From assembly GCF_040222955.1 (NCBI RefSeq), contig NZ_JAVKCA010000011.1, positions 62,001 to 126,000 on the forward strand: a DNA stretch of 64,000 bases, given 5' to 3'. Below the pieces are notes generated by a model. That model was not told the DNA's origin. It did no database searches and saw only the letters and a program-made list of their open reading frames with translations. Origin of the DNA: Marinoscillum sp040222955 (lineage in GTDB: Bacteria; Bacteroidota; Bacteroidia; Cytophagales; Cyclobacteriaceae). The translations under genes were made by a program, and so were the position numbers. This document shows positions 55,696 through 62,554 of this stretch, in pieces; position 1 is the first letter of the stretch; each line of letters opens with the position of its first letter.

Positions 55696-56665
55696 AATCC
55701 AACAATACCACCAGCTTACCTGTGGCCTGATTGCTCTCCATGTAGGAGTGAGCCTCCTCTACCTCTGAGAGCCTAAACACCCGATCAATGTTGGGTTTTA
55801 CCTCTCCAACCTCCACCAGGTCAAGGTATTGCTGAAATGCACTGGCCGGCAGATTGGCGGCTTCACCCATATACACGGTGAGCCGGCCAAGCGAAGGAAT
55901 GTCTCCCATGGGTGTAAAATCTGCCATTGTCCACTCGTTGCCAAGTATTCCGGTCATACATACCACGCCCTTTGGGCGGATACACTTCAGTGAGTCTTTT
56001 AGGGTCGCGGTTCCAACAAGTTCAAGCACCTTATCCACACCGTAAGGGAAAAGGTCACGAAGTTTCCCTGCCACCGTGCCATCGTCTATGATCACGTGAT
56101 CCGCACCATTATCTTTCAGCGAGGCCTCCTTAGCCGGATTTCGCGTAGTGGCTATAACAGTGAGTCCTTGATGGCGTGCCATTTGACAAGCAGTCATACC
56201 AATGGAGGATGTCCCGCCTCGAATCAACAAAGTTTCATTTCTTTCTATTTCCAGTGCCAGATGAAGTGAGCCCCATACCGTCTGAAACATTTCAGGAAGC
56301 GCCCCAATCACCTCCCATGGTAAGGTGCTCTGAAATGGGAAAACGATTGATTCGGGCACCAGTGCATATTCCGCATAGCCACCGTCGAAGAAACGGCCCA
56401 TCCCTCCCATGAGGGCCGCTACCTGTTGGCCATTAGTCATTTTTCCGGAAGGGTCTTCCTCCACCACGCCCACACACTCGATCCCCTGTATTCGCGGGAA
56501 CTCCACTCCGGGTGAGTCTCCTTTTCTGGTAAACATCTCTGACCTGTTCAGGCCGAAAGCCTTCACTTTGATCTTGACCCATCCATTTTTCACCTTAGGA
56601 GCCGGCACTTCCTTTATTTCAATGACTGATGGCGGACCGGGCCTGGTCGTTATGGCTGCTTTCAT
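55694..56665 (-). CDS. Zinc-independent MDR-family quinone oxidoreductase
   Basis: 323 residues of the medium-chain dehydrogenase/reductase superfamily. An N-terminal GroES-like domain is followed by a Rossmann fold with nucleotide motif GGTSSIG (around residues 149-155), usually specific for NADPH. The structural and catalytic zinc ligands of alcohol dehydrogenases are not evident, which points to the quinone oxidoreductase/zeta-crystallin group. It would reduce quinones or enones in the cytoplasm. The MarR-family gene ends one base upstream, so the two form an operon, and the regulator may control this enzyme in response to an electrophile or phenolic compound. Confidence 0.88.
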   Translation of the reverse strand: MKAAITTRPGPPSVIEIKEVPAPKVKNGWVKIKVKAFGLNRSEMFTRKGDSPGVEFPRIQGIECVGVVEEDPSGKMTNGQQVAALMGGMGRFFDGGYAEYALVPESIVFPFQSTLPWEVIGALPEMFQTVWGSLHLALEIERNETLLIRGGTSSIGMTACQMARHQGLTVIATTRNPAKEASLKDNGADHVIIDDGTVAGKLRDLFPYGVDKVLELVGTATLKDSLKCIRPKGVVCMTGILGNEWTMADFTPMGDIPSLGRLTVYMGEAANLPASAFQQYLDLVEVGEVKPNIDRVFRLSEVEEAHSYMESNQATGKLVVLLD

Positions 56666-56666
56666 A

Positions 56667-57116
56667 TTATCCCCTTAGTTTATCCAATAAATGATTGAGC
56701 TGATCCATCTCCTCAAGGTCCAGGTTGTTGTAAATACTGTCCACCTGCTTCATCTCTTCATCCATGCGCTCACACAGTGCGTGGCCCTTGTATGAGATGG
56801 TGACATCCACCAACCTTTTGTCTTTAGCTGACACCTCCTTGATCACCAATTCCTTCTTCAGAAGCCGATCCACCATTCGGGAAACGCCGGCATTCTTTTC
56901 CAACATACGATCCAGAATCTGAGAGGTGGTGTAGGAATGTGGAAAAGCACCACGTAATATTCTGAGTACATTGTATTGCTGAGCCGTAAGGCCGTACCCG
57001 GCAAAAAAATGCTGCAATTGGTCCTGGGTCCAGAGATAGGTGAAATTCAGATTAACCCTGAGCTTATGCTGAACAGACACAAAGTCCTCTCCTTTAATTT
57101 CGTCTTCAATTTTCAT
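56667..57116 (-). CDS. MarR-family transcriptional regulator
   Basis: 149 residues with the winged helix-turn-helix of MarR. The recognition region is TTSQILDRMLEKNAGVSRMVDRLLKKELV (about residues 66-94), followed by the wing with DKRLVDVTIS. The hydrophobic dimerisation helices at both ends are normal. It is the first gene of a two-gene operon with the oxidoreductase and is divergent from the paraoxonase-like gene by 112 bases. It may repress one or both in the absence of a small phenolic or electrophilic ligand. An inverted-repeat-like stretch (57145-57168, AATCATTGATGATC) lies in the shared gap, but it is not a perfect palindrome. Confidence 0.9.
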   Translation of the reverse strand: MKIEDEIKGEDFVSVQHKLRVNLNFTYLWTQDQLQHFFAGYGLTAQQYNVLRILRGAFPHSYTTSQILDRMLEKNAGVSRMVDRLLKKELVIKEVSAKDKRLVDVTISYKGHALCERMDEEMKQVDSIYNNLDLEEMDQLNHLLDKLRG

Positions 57117-57228
57117 AAAATGTGATCATTCTCTATGCAATTTATGATGAATCATTGATGATCTGTCAAGAAGTGAATAAAGAGACCTTTGCGCGGAAAG
57201 AATTATCTTTCTCTTATATTCACCTACC

Positions 57229-58275
57229 ATGAAAAGATTCCTGCGCATACTCCTGATTCTGCTTATTTTATTGGCAGCATTTGTCTTACAAATCCTTCAC
57301 TCGGGTGGTTTCTTCAGAAAAGTTGTCCCCGGCTTTGAGGGGAATATCATTCAAAAAATCAACCTCCCCGGTGCTGAAGACATTGCCATCAGTAGAGAAG
57401 ATCGTTTTTTGATTGTGTCATCAGATGACCGAGCCAGCCGATGGGGCAAAGGTAAGCCCAGGCAAGGAGGCCTTTTCATGATTGACCTTTCAGCGGAATC
57501 TTTCACACCGAAACTCCTCACGGGAGCTTTCGACAGCCCTTTCTACCCTCACGGGATTTCCCTCCTGCGCCTGGATTCCGCCGTGCATCAGATCCTGGCG
57601 ATTAATCACGCAAATGGCGGGCATACTATTGAAGTATTTCTCCTCTATGGTGATAGTCTGGTGTACGAAAAAACCCTGGCTGACGAATCAATGATCAGCC
57701 CCAATGATGTGGTGGCCATCTCCGAAAATGCTTTTTATTTTACCAATGATCACAGGCATACCTCCGGCACCTGGCGCTTGATGGAGGATTATCTGGGCCT
57801 CCGCCAGTCCAATGTGGTATACGCCAGCGGCAGCTCTTACCGTGAAGTGGATCATGGCATAGCATATGCCAATGGCATCAACTACGATCCGACGCGAAAT
57901 CTGCTCTTTGTGGCATCCCCAAGAGATTTTTTAATCAAGGTCTACTCGGTGAATTCGCAGGGGGACCTCACATTCATAGAAGATATTCAGGCAGGCACGG
58001 GAGTGGATAACATTGAATTTGACGATTCCGGAAACCTGTGGATAGGAGCTCATCCAAATCTGATGAAGTTTGCCAGCTACGCCGCAGGGAAATCGGAAAA
58101 GGCCCCCTCAGAAGTCATTCAAGTGACTTACCGTGGTATCGGGGATTATCAGGTTAGCTCCGTCTTTTTGGATGATGGGGCCATCATCTCTGCGTCCACT
58201 GTGGCTGTTCCCTTTACGAACCTGATTTTCATTGGCAATGTGATGGATAATGAACTGGTAGTCTGGAAGCGATGA
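57229..58275 (+). CDS. Paraoxonase/arylesterase-like six-bladed propeller protein, membrane-anchored
   Basis: 348 residues. A hydrophobic N-terminal anchor (LRILLILLILLAAFVL) precedes a six-bladed propeller that can be aligned by eye to animal serum paraoxonase. Matching residues are Glu50/Asp51 (GAED), His108 (YPHGIS; PON1 His115), His127 (INHANG; His134), Asn159 (SPNDVVA; Asn168), Asn215 (YANGIN; Asn224) and Asp260/Asn261 (VDNI; Asp269/Asn270). Thus both Ca sites and the His dyad are kept. TNDH and HPN are also shared. Paraoxonases hydrolyse lactones, including acyl-homoserine lactones, and aryl esters. Lactonase activity on the outer face of a membrane is the best guess, while the natural substrate is unknown. 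SMP-30 family members are the nearest alternative. Confidence 0.85.
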   Translation: MKRFLRILLILLILLAAFVLQILHSGGFFRKVVPGFEGNIIQKINLPGAEDIAISREDRFLIVSSDDRASRWGKGKPRQGGLFMIDLSAESFTPKLLTGAFDSPFYPHGISLLRLDSAVHQILAINHANGGHTIEVFLLYGDSLVYEKTLADESMISPNDVVAISENAFYFTNDHRHTSGTWRLMEDYLGLRQSNVVYASGSSYREVDHGIAYANGINYDPTRNLLFVASPRDFLIKVYSVNSQGDLTFIEDIQAGTGVDNIEFDDSGNLWIGAHPNLMKFASYAAGKSEKAPSEVIQVTYRGIGDYQVSSVFLDDGAIISASTVAVPFTNLIFIGNVMDNELVVWKR

Positions 58276-58282
58276 TTTCAAA

Positions 58283-58312
58283 AAAACCCCGCCCTTTGCA
58301 GGTTGGGGTTTT
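58283..58312 (+). terminator. Probable terminator after the paraoxonase-like gene
   Basis: AAAACCCC pairs with GGGGTTTT around an inner CCT/AGG stem and a short loop, beginning 8 bases after the stop codon. The T-run is short (four T), so strength is uncertain. It could also work for the convergent minus-strand gene. Confidence 0.6.
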
Positions 58313-58353
58313 AAGTATTCATTCCCTAATTATCATTCTCCTCCTAATAGCCG

Positions 58354-59007
58354 TCAATTTAATCCTCCCCTCAGGTAGATATTGCCACTGATGGTTTCCA
58401 ACTCCATGGGGGAGCCGCCGCTGTTTATCTTACCTCTTACGTTCATCCCTACCACCTGGCGCAGGCCCTCCTTTCCCTCTGGGAAATCGATCTTCAGGTC
58501 GGAGTAAATTTCTCCGGAGATGGTTTTTGCTTTGAAGTCCAGCCCTTTTTCCGGAGCAACAGTGATGTCAATGTCCCCTGAAATGGTTTTCAATTCCACC
58601 TCCTGTGCCATGGGGGTGGTGATAAAATTTCCGTTGATCGTATTGGCTTTGACCCGGAGCTGACCAGGCAGAAAAACCTGATAGACAATTTCGGACTGAA
58701 AACTACAGTTATTACCTGTTCGCTCCACTTTCTTCCACATGTCTTTATCCATGGAGATGGTAATGGTTCCCTCCGTCACAGCCTTCTCCAGGGTGAAGAT
58801 GTGATCATATTCACCATCATTGATGGAAACCCTCACTTCTACATATACCTCATTTTTATCCCATGTCTGGATGGTGATCTCATCTGCAAAATCAAAATTG
58901 AGTTGCAGAAGCTGTTGTTTTCCCACATTCGCTGATTCGGTCACCTGGGTCTGGGCATAGCCCGCCCAGGAAGCTGCCCAGAGCAGCACAGTCATTAATG
59001 TTTTCAT
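58354..59007 (-). CDS. Secreted DUF4097-type beta-solenoid protein
   Basis: 217 residues with a signal peptide (MKTLMTVLLWAASWAGYAQ). The rest is a beta-rich protein with repeated short strand-turn units containing TISG(D/E/N)I (ELKTISGDIDIT, FKAKTISGEIYSD, LETISGNIYL). This pattern is typical of the DUF4097/putative auto-transporter adhesin family. It is the last gene of a four-gene minus-strand set led by an ECF sigma factor and its anti-sigma factor. The 27-base gap to the previous, related gene suggests cotranscription. Molecular function is unknown for the family. A periplasmic or outer-surface position is inferred. Confidence 0.83.
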   Translation of the reverse strand: MKTLMTVLLWAASWAGYAQTQVTESANVGKQQLLQLNFDFADEITIQTWDKNEVYVEVRVSINDGEYDHIFTLEKAVTEGTITISMDKDMWKKVERTGNNCSFQSEIVYQVFLPGQLRVKANTINGNFITTPMAQEVELKTISGDIDITVAPEKGLDFKAKTISGEIYSDLKIDFPEGKEGLRQVVGMNVRGKINSGGSPMELETISGNIYLRGGLN

Positions 59008-59034
59008 GTCGGTTTGGTTTAAGTCTGAGTCGCC

Positions 59035-59814
59035 TTACTTGGCTTTGCGGATGTAGACATCCCCACTGATGCTTTTAAGAGAGATTTCCACACCGCCACC
59101 ATTCAGGGTAGCATTGGCAGACATCCCGCCTCCCCATCTTTTGAGGTCCTTTTCTTCCCCAAACTGGAAGTCCACATCGGTGTATATTTCTCCCGACACT
59201 GAGGACAGTTTGAAGTTGCCCTTGGAACTAGCCGGCAAAGTGATGTCCAAATCACCACTGGTGGAAGAGATAGAAGTAGGAGTGGCCTGATTCAGAGACG
59301 AAAAGCGCACTGAAATATCGGAGCTCAGAGAATAGGCAACCAGTGGACCTGTGATGTCCTCGAAAATCAAGTCTCCATTTTGACTTTTTACTTCTACTTC
59401 GTTCGTTAACCCTTTGGCAAAAAAATCTCCTGCCTGCCAGGTATTCAGGTCTGCCTTCAGCATGATGTTTTTGGGCAACTTGATTCTGTACTCTCCATCC
59501 GCTTTTCTACTGGCTCCACTGATGGTGATCTTGTTTCCCTCCTGGACTACGCTAAGGCCAATGCCCGTATTTTCGGGGCCTGTAGCAGAAAGTGGCTTGA
59601 GGCCTTTGGCTTTTTCAGGTATTCCTTCGTACTCATCGGTCTCTATGGTGATTTCATTGCTGGATACTCCCTCTATGGAAATGTCTGCATAAAGATTCTG
59701 TATCACCACAATGGTCTCAGCAATATTTCCCTTGGGTGTGTACTTGTACTGCTGGGCGTGTGACGCCAGGGCCATCAGGCTCATCAGCAGGGTTAGTGTA
59801 TAAACTCGTTTCAT
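59035..59814 (-). CDS. Secreted DUF4097-type beta-solenoid protein (paralogue)
   Basis: 259 residues with a signal peptide (RVYTLTLLMSLMALASHAQQ) and the same beta-solenoid units as the downstream gene, for example VKSQNGDLIFEDI, ISSTSGDLDIT, LSSVSGEIYTDV and LKSISGDVYI. Sharing of the final layout (a large conserved turn before GEIYTDVDFQF or GEIYSDLKIDF, then SISGDVYI) shows that the two are tandem paralogues. It lies 91 bases downstream of the anti-sigma gene, the same order as in many Bacteroidota sigma/anti-sigma/DUF4097 loci. It may be part of the sigma factor's regulon or sense envelope state. No catalytic motif was found. Confidence 0.83.
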   Translation of the reverse strand: MKRVYTLTLLMSLMALASHAQQYKYTPKGNIAETIVVIQNLYADISIEGVSSNEITIETDEYEGIPEKAKGLKPLSATGPENTGIGLSVVQEGNKITISGASRKADGEYRIKLPKNIMLKADLNTWQAGDFFAKGLTNEVEVKSQNGDLIFEDITGPLVAYSLSSDISVRFSSLNQATPTSISSTSGDLDITLPASSKGNFKLSSVSGEIYTDVDFQFGEEKDLKRWGGGMSANATLNGGGVEISLKSISGDVYIRKAK

Positions 59815-59905
59815 TTCTTTTTCAATGTTTAGTTTCCAATTTGTTTTATGATTAATCTATATTCAATTGGCCATTTTGAATGCTTTCTATATGCACCTAC
59901 GGTGC

Positions 59906-60649
59906 TCAACTTAATATTTCCAATGCCACTTTGGCTTGCTGCTTCACTTCCGGGGATGTCCCCTCGGCATCCAGGAGTTTCCTGAGCGGCCGCACGGCAT
60001 TTCTTTCCTGTGCTTCCATGAGAATGCTGATGAGTGCGATTTGTATCAGCGGATCAGACTGGTACTCCAGTGATTTAGACAGCTCCAGGCGCACCTGCTC
60101 CTGGTCGGTAAATCGGGCCAGGGCCTGTGCCGCAGCATAGCGCACATTGGGGCTCTCGTCGGTATTTAATGTTTTCATCAGAGTAGCCACTAACTGGTCA
60201 CTCGCTCCGGACTTTTCCTCCTCTATCCGGTTGACCACCTGTAGCCGCTGACTTGCCGTAGAGGTCTGTAGCGCATTGATCATGGACATCTCCTTGAGTA
60301 GGTCCACCTGCGAGCGCAGGGCGATTACTTCCTCTCTGTGATCAGTCACTGACCACTGGCCCACCGCAAAACCCACAACCAGCAATGCCACGGCAGCTGC
60401 TATTTGCCAAAAAGCAATGGTCCTTGCGGGAGCCTGCTTCGTTCTCTCTTGCCTCACGGCCGCCGCCACATTCCAGGCAATAGACGCAGGCGGGTCTACT
60501 TGCCGTGTATTCTCCATTAACGAGAGTACCTCCTCCATTTCCTTTAAGCGACTTTGACATGAATCGCATAAGCGGAGGTGTTCTTCACTTTCTGCTGATC
60601 GCTCCCCTTCCAAATAGGTCACCAGGTCTTCGTCCGTCAAATGTGCCAT
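59906..60649 (-). CDS. Anti-sigma factor with zinc-binding ZAS motif, TM helix and C-terminal HEAT repeats
   Basis: 247 residues from the ATG at 60649; a TTG seven codons upstream would overlap the sigma gene by 17 bases. The N-terminal zinc anti-sigma motif is His-x3-Cys-x2-Cys (EHLRLCDSCQSRL). One transmembrane helix (IAAAVALLVVGFAVGQW, about residues 85-101) follows. The outer part has helices and then HEAT-like repeats (SPNVRYAAAQALARF, DPLIQIALISILMEA, SPEVKQQAKVALEIL). The cytoplasmic domain should hold the adjacent ECF sigma factor inactive. HEAT repeats on the outer face are an uncommon sensor domain and may bind a periplasmic protein. Coupling to the sigma gene is very tight. Confidence 0.88.
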   Translation of the reverse strand: MAHLTDEDLVTYLEGERSAESEEHLRLCDSCQSRLKEMEEVLSLMENTRQVDPPASIAWNVAAAVRQERTKQAPARTIAFWQIAAAVALLVVGFAVGQWSVTDHREEVIALRSQVDLLKEMSMINALQTSTASQRLQVVNRIEEEKSGASDQLVATLMKTLNTDESPNVRYAAAQALARFTDQEQVRLELSKSLEYQSDPLIQIALISILMEAQERNAVRPLRKLLDAEGTSPEVKQQAKVALEILS

Positions 60650-60653
60650 ATCT

Positions 60654-61193
60654 TCAGTTTTTAATCTCAAAGTATAATTCCTTCAATTGCTTGATGGTGC
60701 GATGCACCTGTACTTTCACCGCAGATACAGAGATAGATTTCAGCGCAGCGATTTGTTCGTATTTCATCCCTTCAAATTTGCTCAGCACCAGTATTTCCCG
60801 TTTCTCTTCGGGCAGCATGCTCAGGGCCTGCATCAGCCTCTGTTCTCTCTCCCGCTGCTCCTCATCCAAATCATCCACATGGTCTGGCAGCACATCTGCC
60901 GCCTGAAACTGATCCCGGTGAATTTTCATTTTTCTAAAATGATCTTTCACCTGATTGCGGGCGATCTGAAAAAGCCAGAATTCAAAGTTGCTTCCTGCCT
61001 TGTACGACTTCCGGTACTTCAATACCCGGATGAAAATATTCTGCGTGAGATCAGCACTATCATCTGCATCCAATACCGACTTGAGGCAGTAGTTATATAT
61101 CCGCTTTTGATAGCGCTCACAAAGCTCATTGAGCTTCTCCAGCGCCCCGGTCTGCACCGCCAACATTAGCTGCTCATCACTTTCCTGACTCAA
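60654..61193 (-). CDS. RNA polymerase ECF sigma factor
   Basis: 179 residues. Region 2 binds core polymerase and the -10 element (YQKRIYNYCLKSVLDADDSADLTQNIFIRVLKY). Region 4 has the helix-turn-helix for the -35 element (MKYEQIAALKSISVSAVKVQVHRTI). There is no region 3, as expected for the extracytoplasmic-function class. The only available start upstream of the conserved N-terminus is the TTG at 61193 (a TAA lies upstream in frame), so a TTG start is likely. The anti-sigma gene starts 4 bases past its stop, indicating translational coupling. It should direct transcription of an envelope-stress-type regulon, probably including its own operon. Confidence 0.92.
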   Translation of the reverse strand: MSQESDEQLMLAVQTGALEKLNELCERYQKRIYNYCLKSVLDADDSADLTQNIFIRVLKYRKSYKAGSNFEFWLFQIARNQVKDHFRKMKIHRDQFQAADVLPDHVDDLDEEQREREQRLMQALSMLPEEKREILVLSKFEGMKYEQIAALKSISVSAVKVQVHRTIKQLKELYFEIKN

Positions 61194-61325
61194 GATCGAT
61201 CGGTTTAGGTTTTGTTGATTCGGATAAGTTACCTGAAAAGAGAAGGAAGGTTACACTGAAAAATAAAAAAGGGGAGTGGCTTTGGTTAGACAGCCCTCTT
61301 TGATCCCAAAAAAGTGTTCCCGGAA

Positions 61326-61354
61326 TCAAAAAAACCCGACCATAAGCCGGGTTT
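61326..61354 (-). terminator. Rho-independent terminator after the DoxX-like gene (minus strand)
   Basis: Stem AAACCCG (61332-61338) and CGGGTTT (61348-61354) with a 9-base loop. On the minus strand the stem is followed by TTTTTTTGATT. It lies 25 bases downstream of the DoxX-like stop codon. Confidence 0.75.
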
Positions 61355-61378
61355 CTGTTTCACTGTGTCTGGAAACTT

Positions 61379-61822
61379 TCAGTGCCTCATTTCCTCTTTT
61401 CTCCGCATCTCATCCAGCGAGTATTTGCCCGCTCCAAAGATGCTGAAAGCAATCAATAGCAATAGGGTGATGACGGATACCCACAGCTCAGAGTTGCCTC
61501 CCAATGAAGCCAGTCCCTTGGGTGCATTTACAAATATCACCGCCCCCAACAAAACCGGCAGCTGAAGGATACTGGCCGTGCGGGTGTAGTACCCCAGAAG
61601 AATCAATGGCCCACCGATGAGGTGGGCAAAAAGTACATAATGTGCCAACCCCACTGAAAGGTAAGCCACGCTCAAAGACATCTCCTGCAGCTGGTCAATG
61701 TGCAGCGCAAAATATGCCCCTTTAAAAACAATAAAACCGCCCAATGCTACTCGCAAAACAACGAGCCAGTTGGCCCGATGGGCGTCGCCCCAATGCTCAA
61801 TTTCTGAAAAGATAGTGCTCAT
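61379..61822 (-). CDS. DoxX-family membrane protein
   Basis: 147 residues with four membrane helices. It starts with LRVALGGFIVFKGAYFAL and has the DoxX-typical hydrophobic layout with FVNAPKG and a charged C-terminal tail (DEMRRKEEMRH). In this size class the family includes subunits of terminal quinol oxidases and of thiosulfate-type redox proteins, as well as many uncharacterised proteins. Its role here is unknown. It stands 105 bases past the carbonic anhydrase gene on the same strand and has its own terminator. Confidence 0.82.
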   Translation of the reverse strand: MSTIFSEIEHWGDAHRANWLVVLRVALGGFIVFKGAYFALHIDQLQEMSLSVAYLSVGLAHYVLFAHLIGGPLILLGYYTRTASILQLPVLLGAVIFVNAPKGLASLGGNSELWVSVITLLLLIAFSIFGAGKYSLDEMRRKEEMRH

Positions 61823-61927
61823 AGGAATCTATGTTTGGTCATATCCATACAAAGAAAACCAGAAGCGAAAAGTTCATCACAGGGATGAGCCCTTTCCGCT
61901 CCGGATTTTTAGATCCCTTCTGTTTAA

Positions 61928-62548
61928 CTATTGAAACAACAGTGCCTGATTTTCTGCTGAATCATACTCCAGGTCTTTGACCAGCCCATTGGCTATGTCA
62001 TAAACCCAGCCATGCACCTGCAGGTCCTTACCTGATTTGATGGCATTTCTTACAATAGATGTTTCATGCAGGTCTTTCACCTGTTCGAGTACATTCAACT
62101 CCACAAACCTGTTGGTTCGGGCTTTGTTATCCGTGATCTGGTCCAGCTCTGTTTTATGCAGTCTGTATACATCCTTAATATGACGAATCCAGTTGTCAAT
62201 AATTCCATACTCTTCTGTACCCATGGCTGCCATCACACCTCCACAGCCGTAGTGACCGCAAACAATTACATGCTTTACTTCCAGGACATTCACTGCGTAA
62301 TCCAGTACGCTCAGCATATTCATGTCCGTGTGCACTACCATGTTGGCAATGTTTCTGTGTACAAACACTTCCCCCGGCGCTGTGCCGGTGATTTCATTGG
62401 CTGGCACCCGACTGTCTGCACATCCTATCCATAATACTGGTGGCTTCTGGCCTTTGGCCAGTTTGTTAAAAAACTCCGCATCTTCCTGGAGTTTACTTGC
62501 TACCCATTTCTTGTTGTTTTCTAATAAAGTACTATAGTATCGTTCCAT
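61928..62548 (-). CDS. Beta-class carbonic anhydrase
   Basis: 206 residues. The zinc ligands are Cys43, His99 and Cys102 (GCADSR and GHYGCGGV), and the catalytic Asp45-Arg47 dyad of CxDSR is present. HRNIANMV and the NPL-free C-terminus fit type II bacterial beta-carbonic anhydrases. The enzyme interconverts CO2 and bicarbonate in the cytoplasm. It starts only 6 bases after the SulP transporter stop, so the two genes form an operon, and bicarbonate taken up by the transporter would be dehydrated or kept in equilibrium by this enzyme. Confidence 0.96.
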   Translation of the reverse strand: MERYYSTLLENNKKWVASKLQEDAEFFNKLAKGQKPPVLWIGCADSRVPANEITGTAPGEVFVHRNIANMVVHTDMNMLSVLDYAVNVLEVKHVIVCGHYGCGGVMAAMGTEEYGIIDNWIRHIKDVYRLHKTELDQITDNKARTNRFVELNVLEQVKDLHETSIVRNAIKSGKDLQVHGWVYDIANGLVKDLEYDSAENQALLFQ

Positions 62549-62554
62549 GATTTG

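Noticed and set aside
57117..57228. AATCATTGATGATC and nearby GATCAT considered as a MarR operator
   Set aside because: The repeat is imperfect and no second, symmetric half at normal spacing was found, so it is mentioned only in the MarR entry.
60650..60670. TTG start for the anti-sigma factor that would overlap the sigma gene by 17 bases
   Set aside because: The ATG at 60649 lies 4 bases past the sigma stop and directly precedes the conserved N-terminus of the zinc anti-sigma domain.
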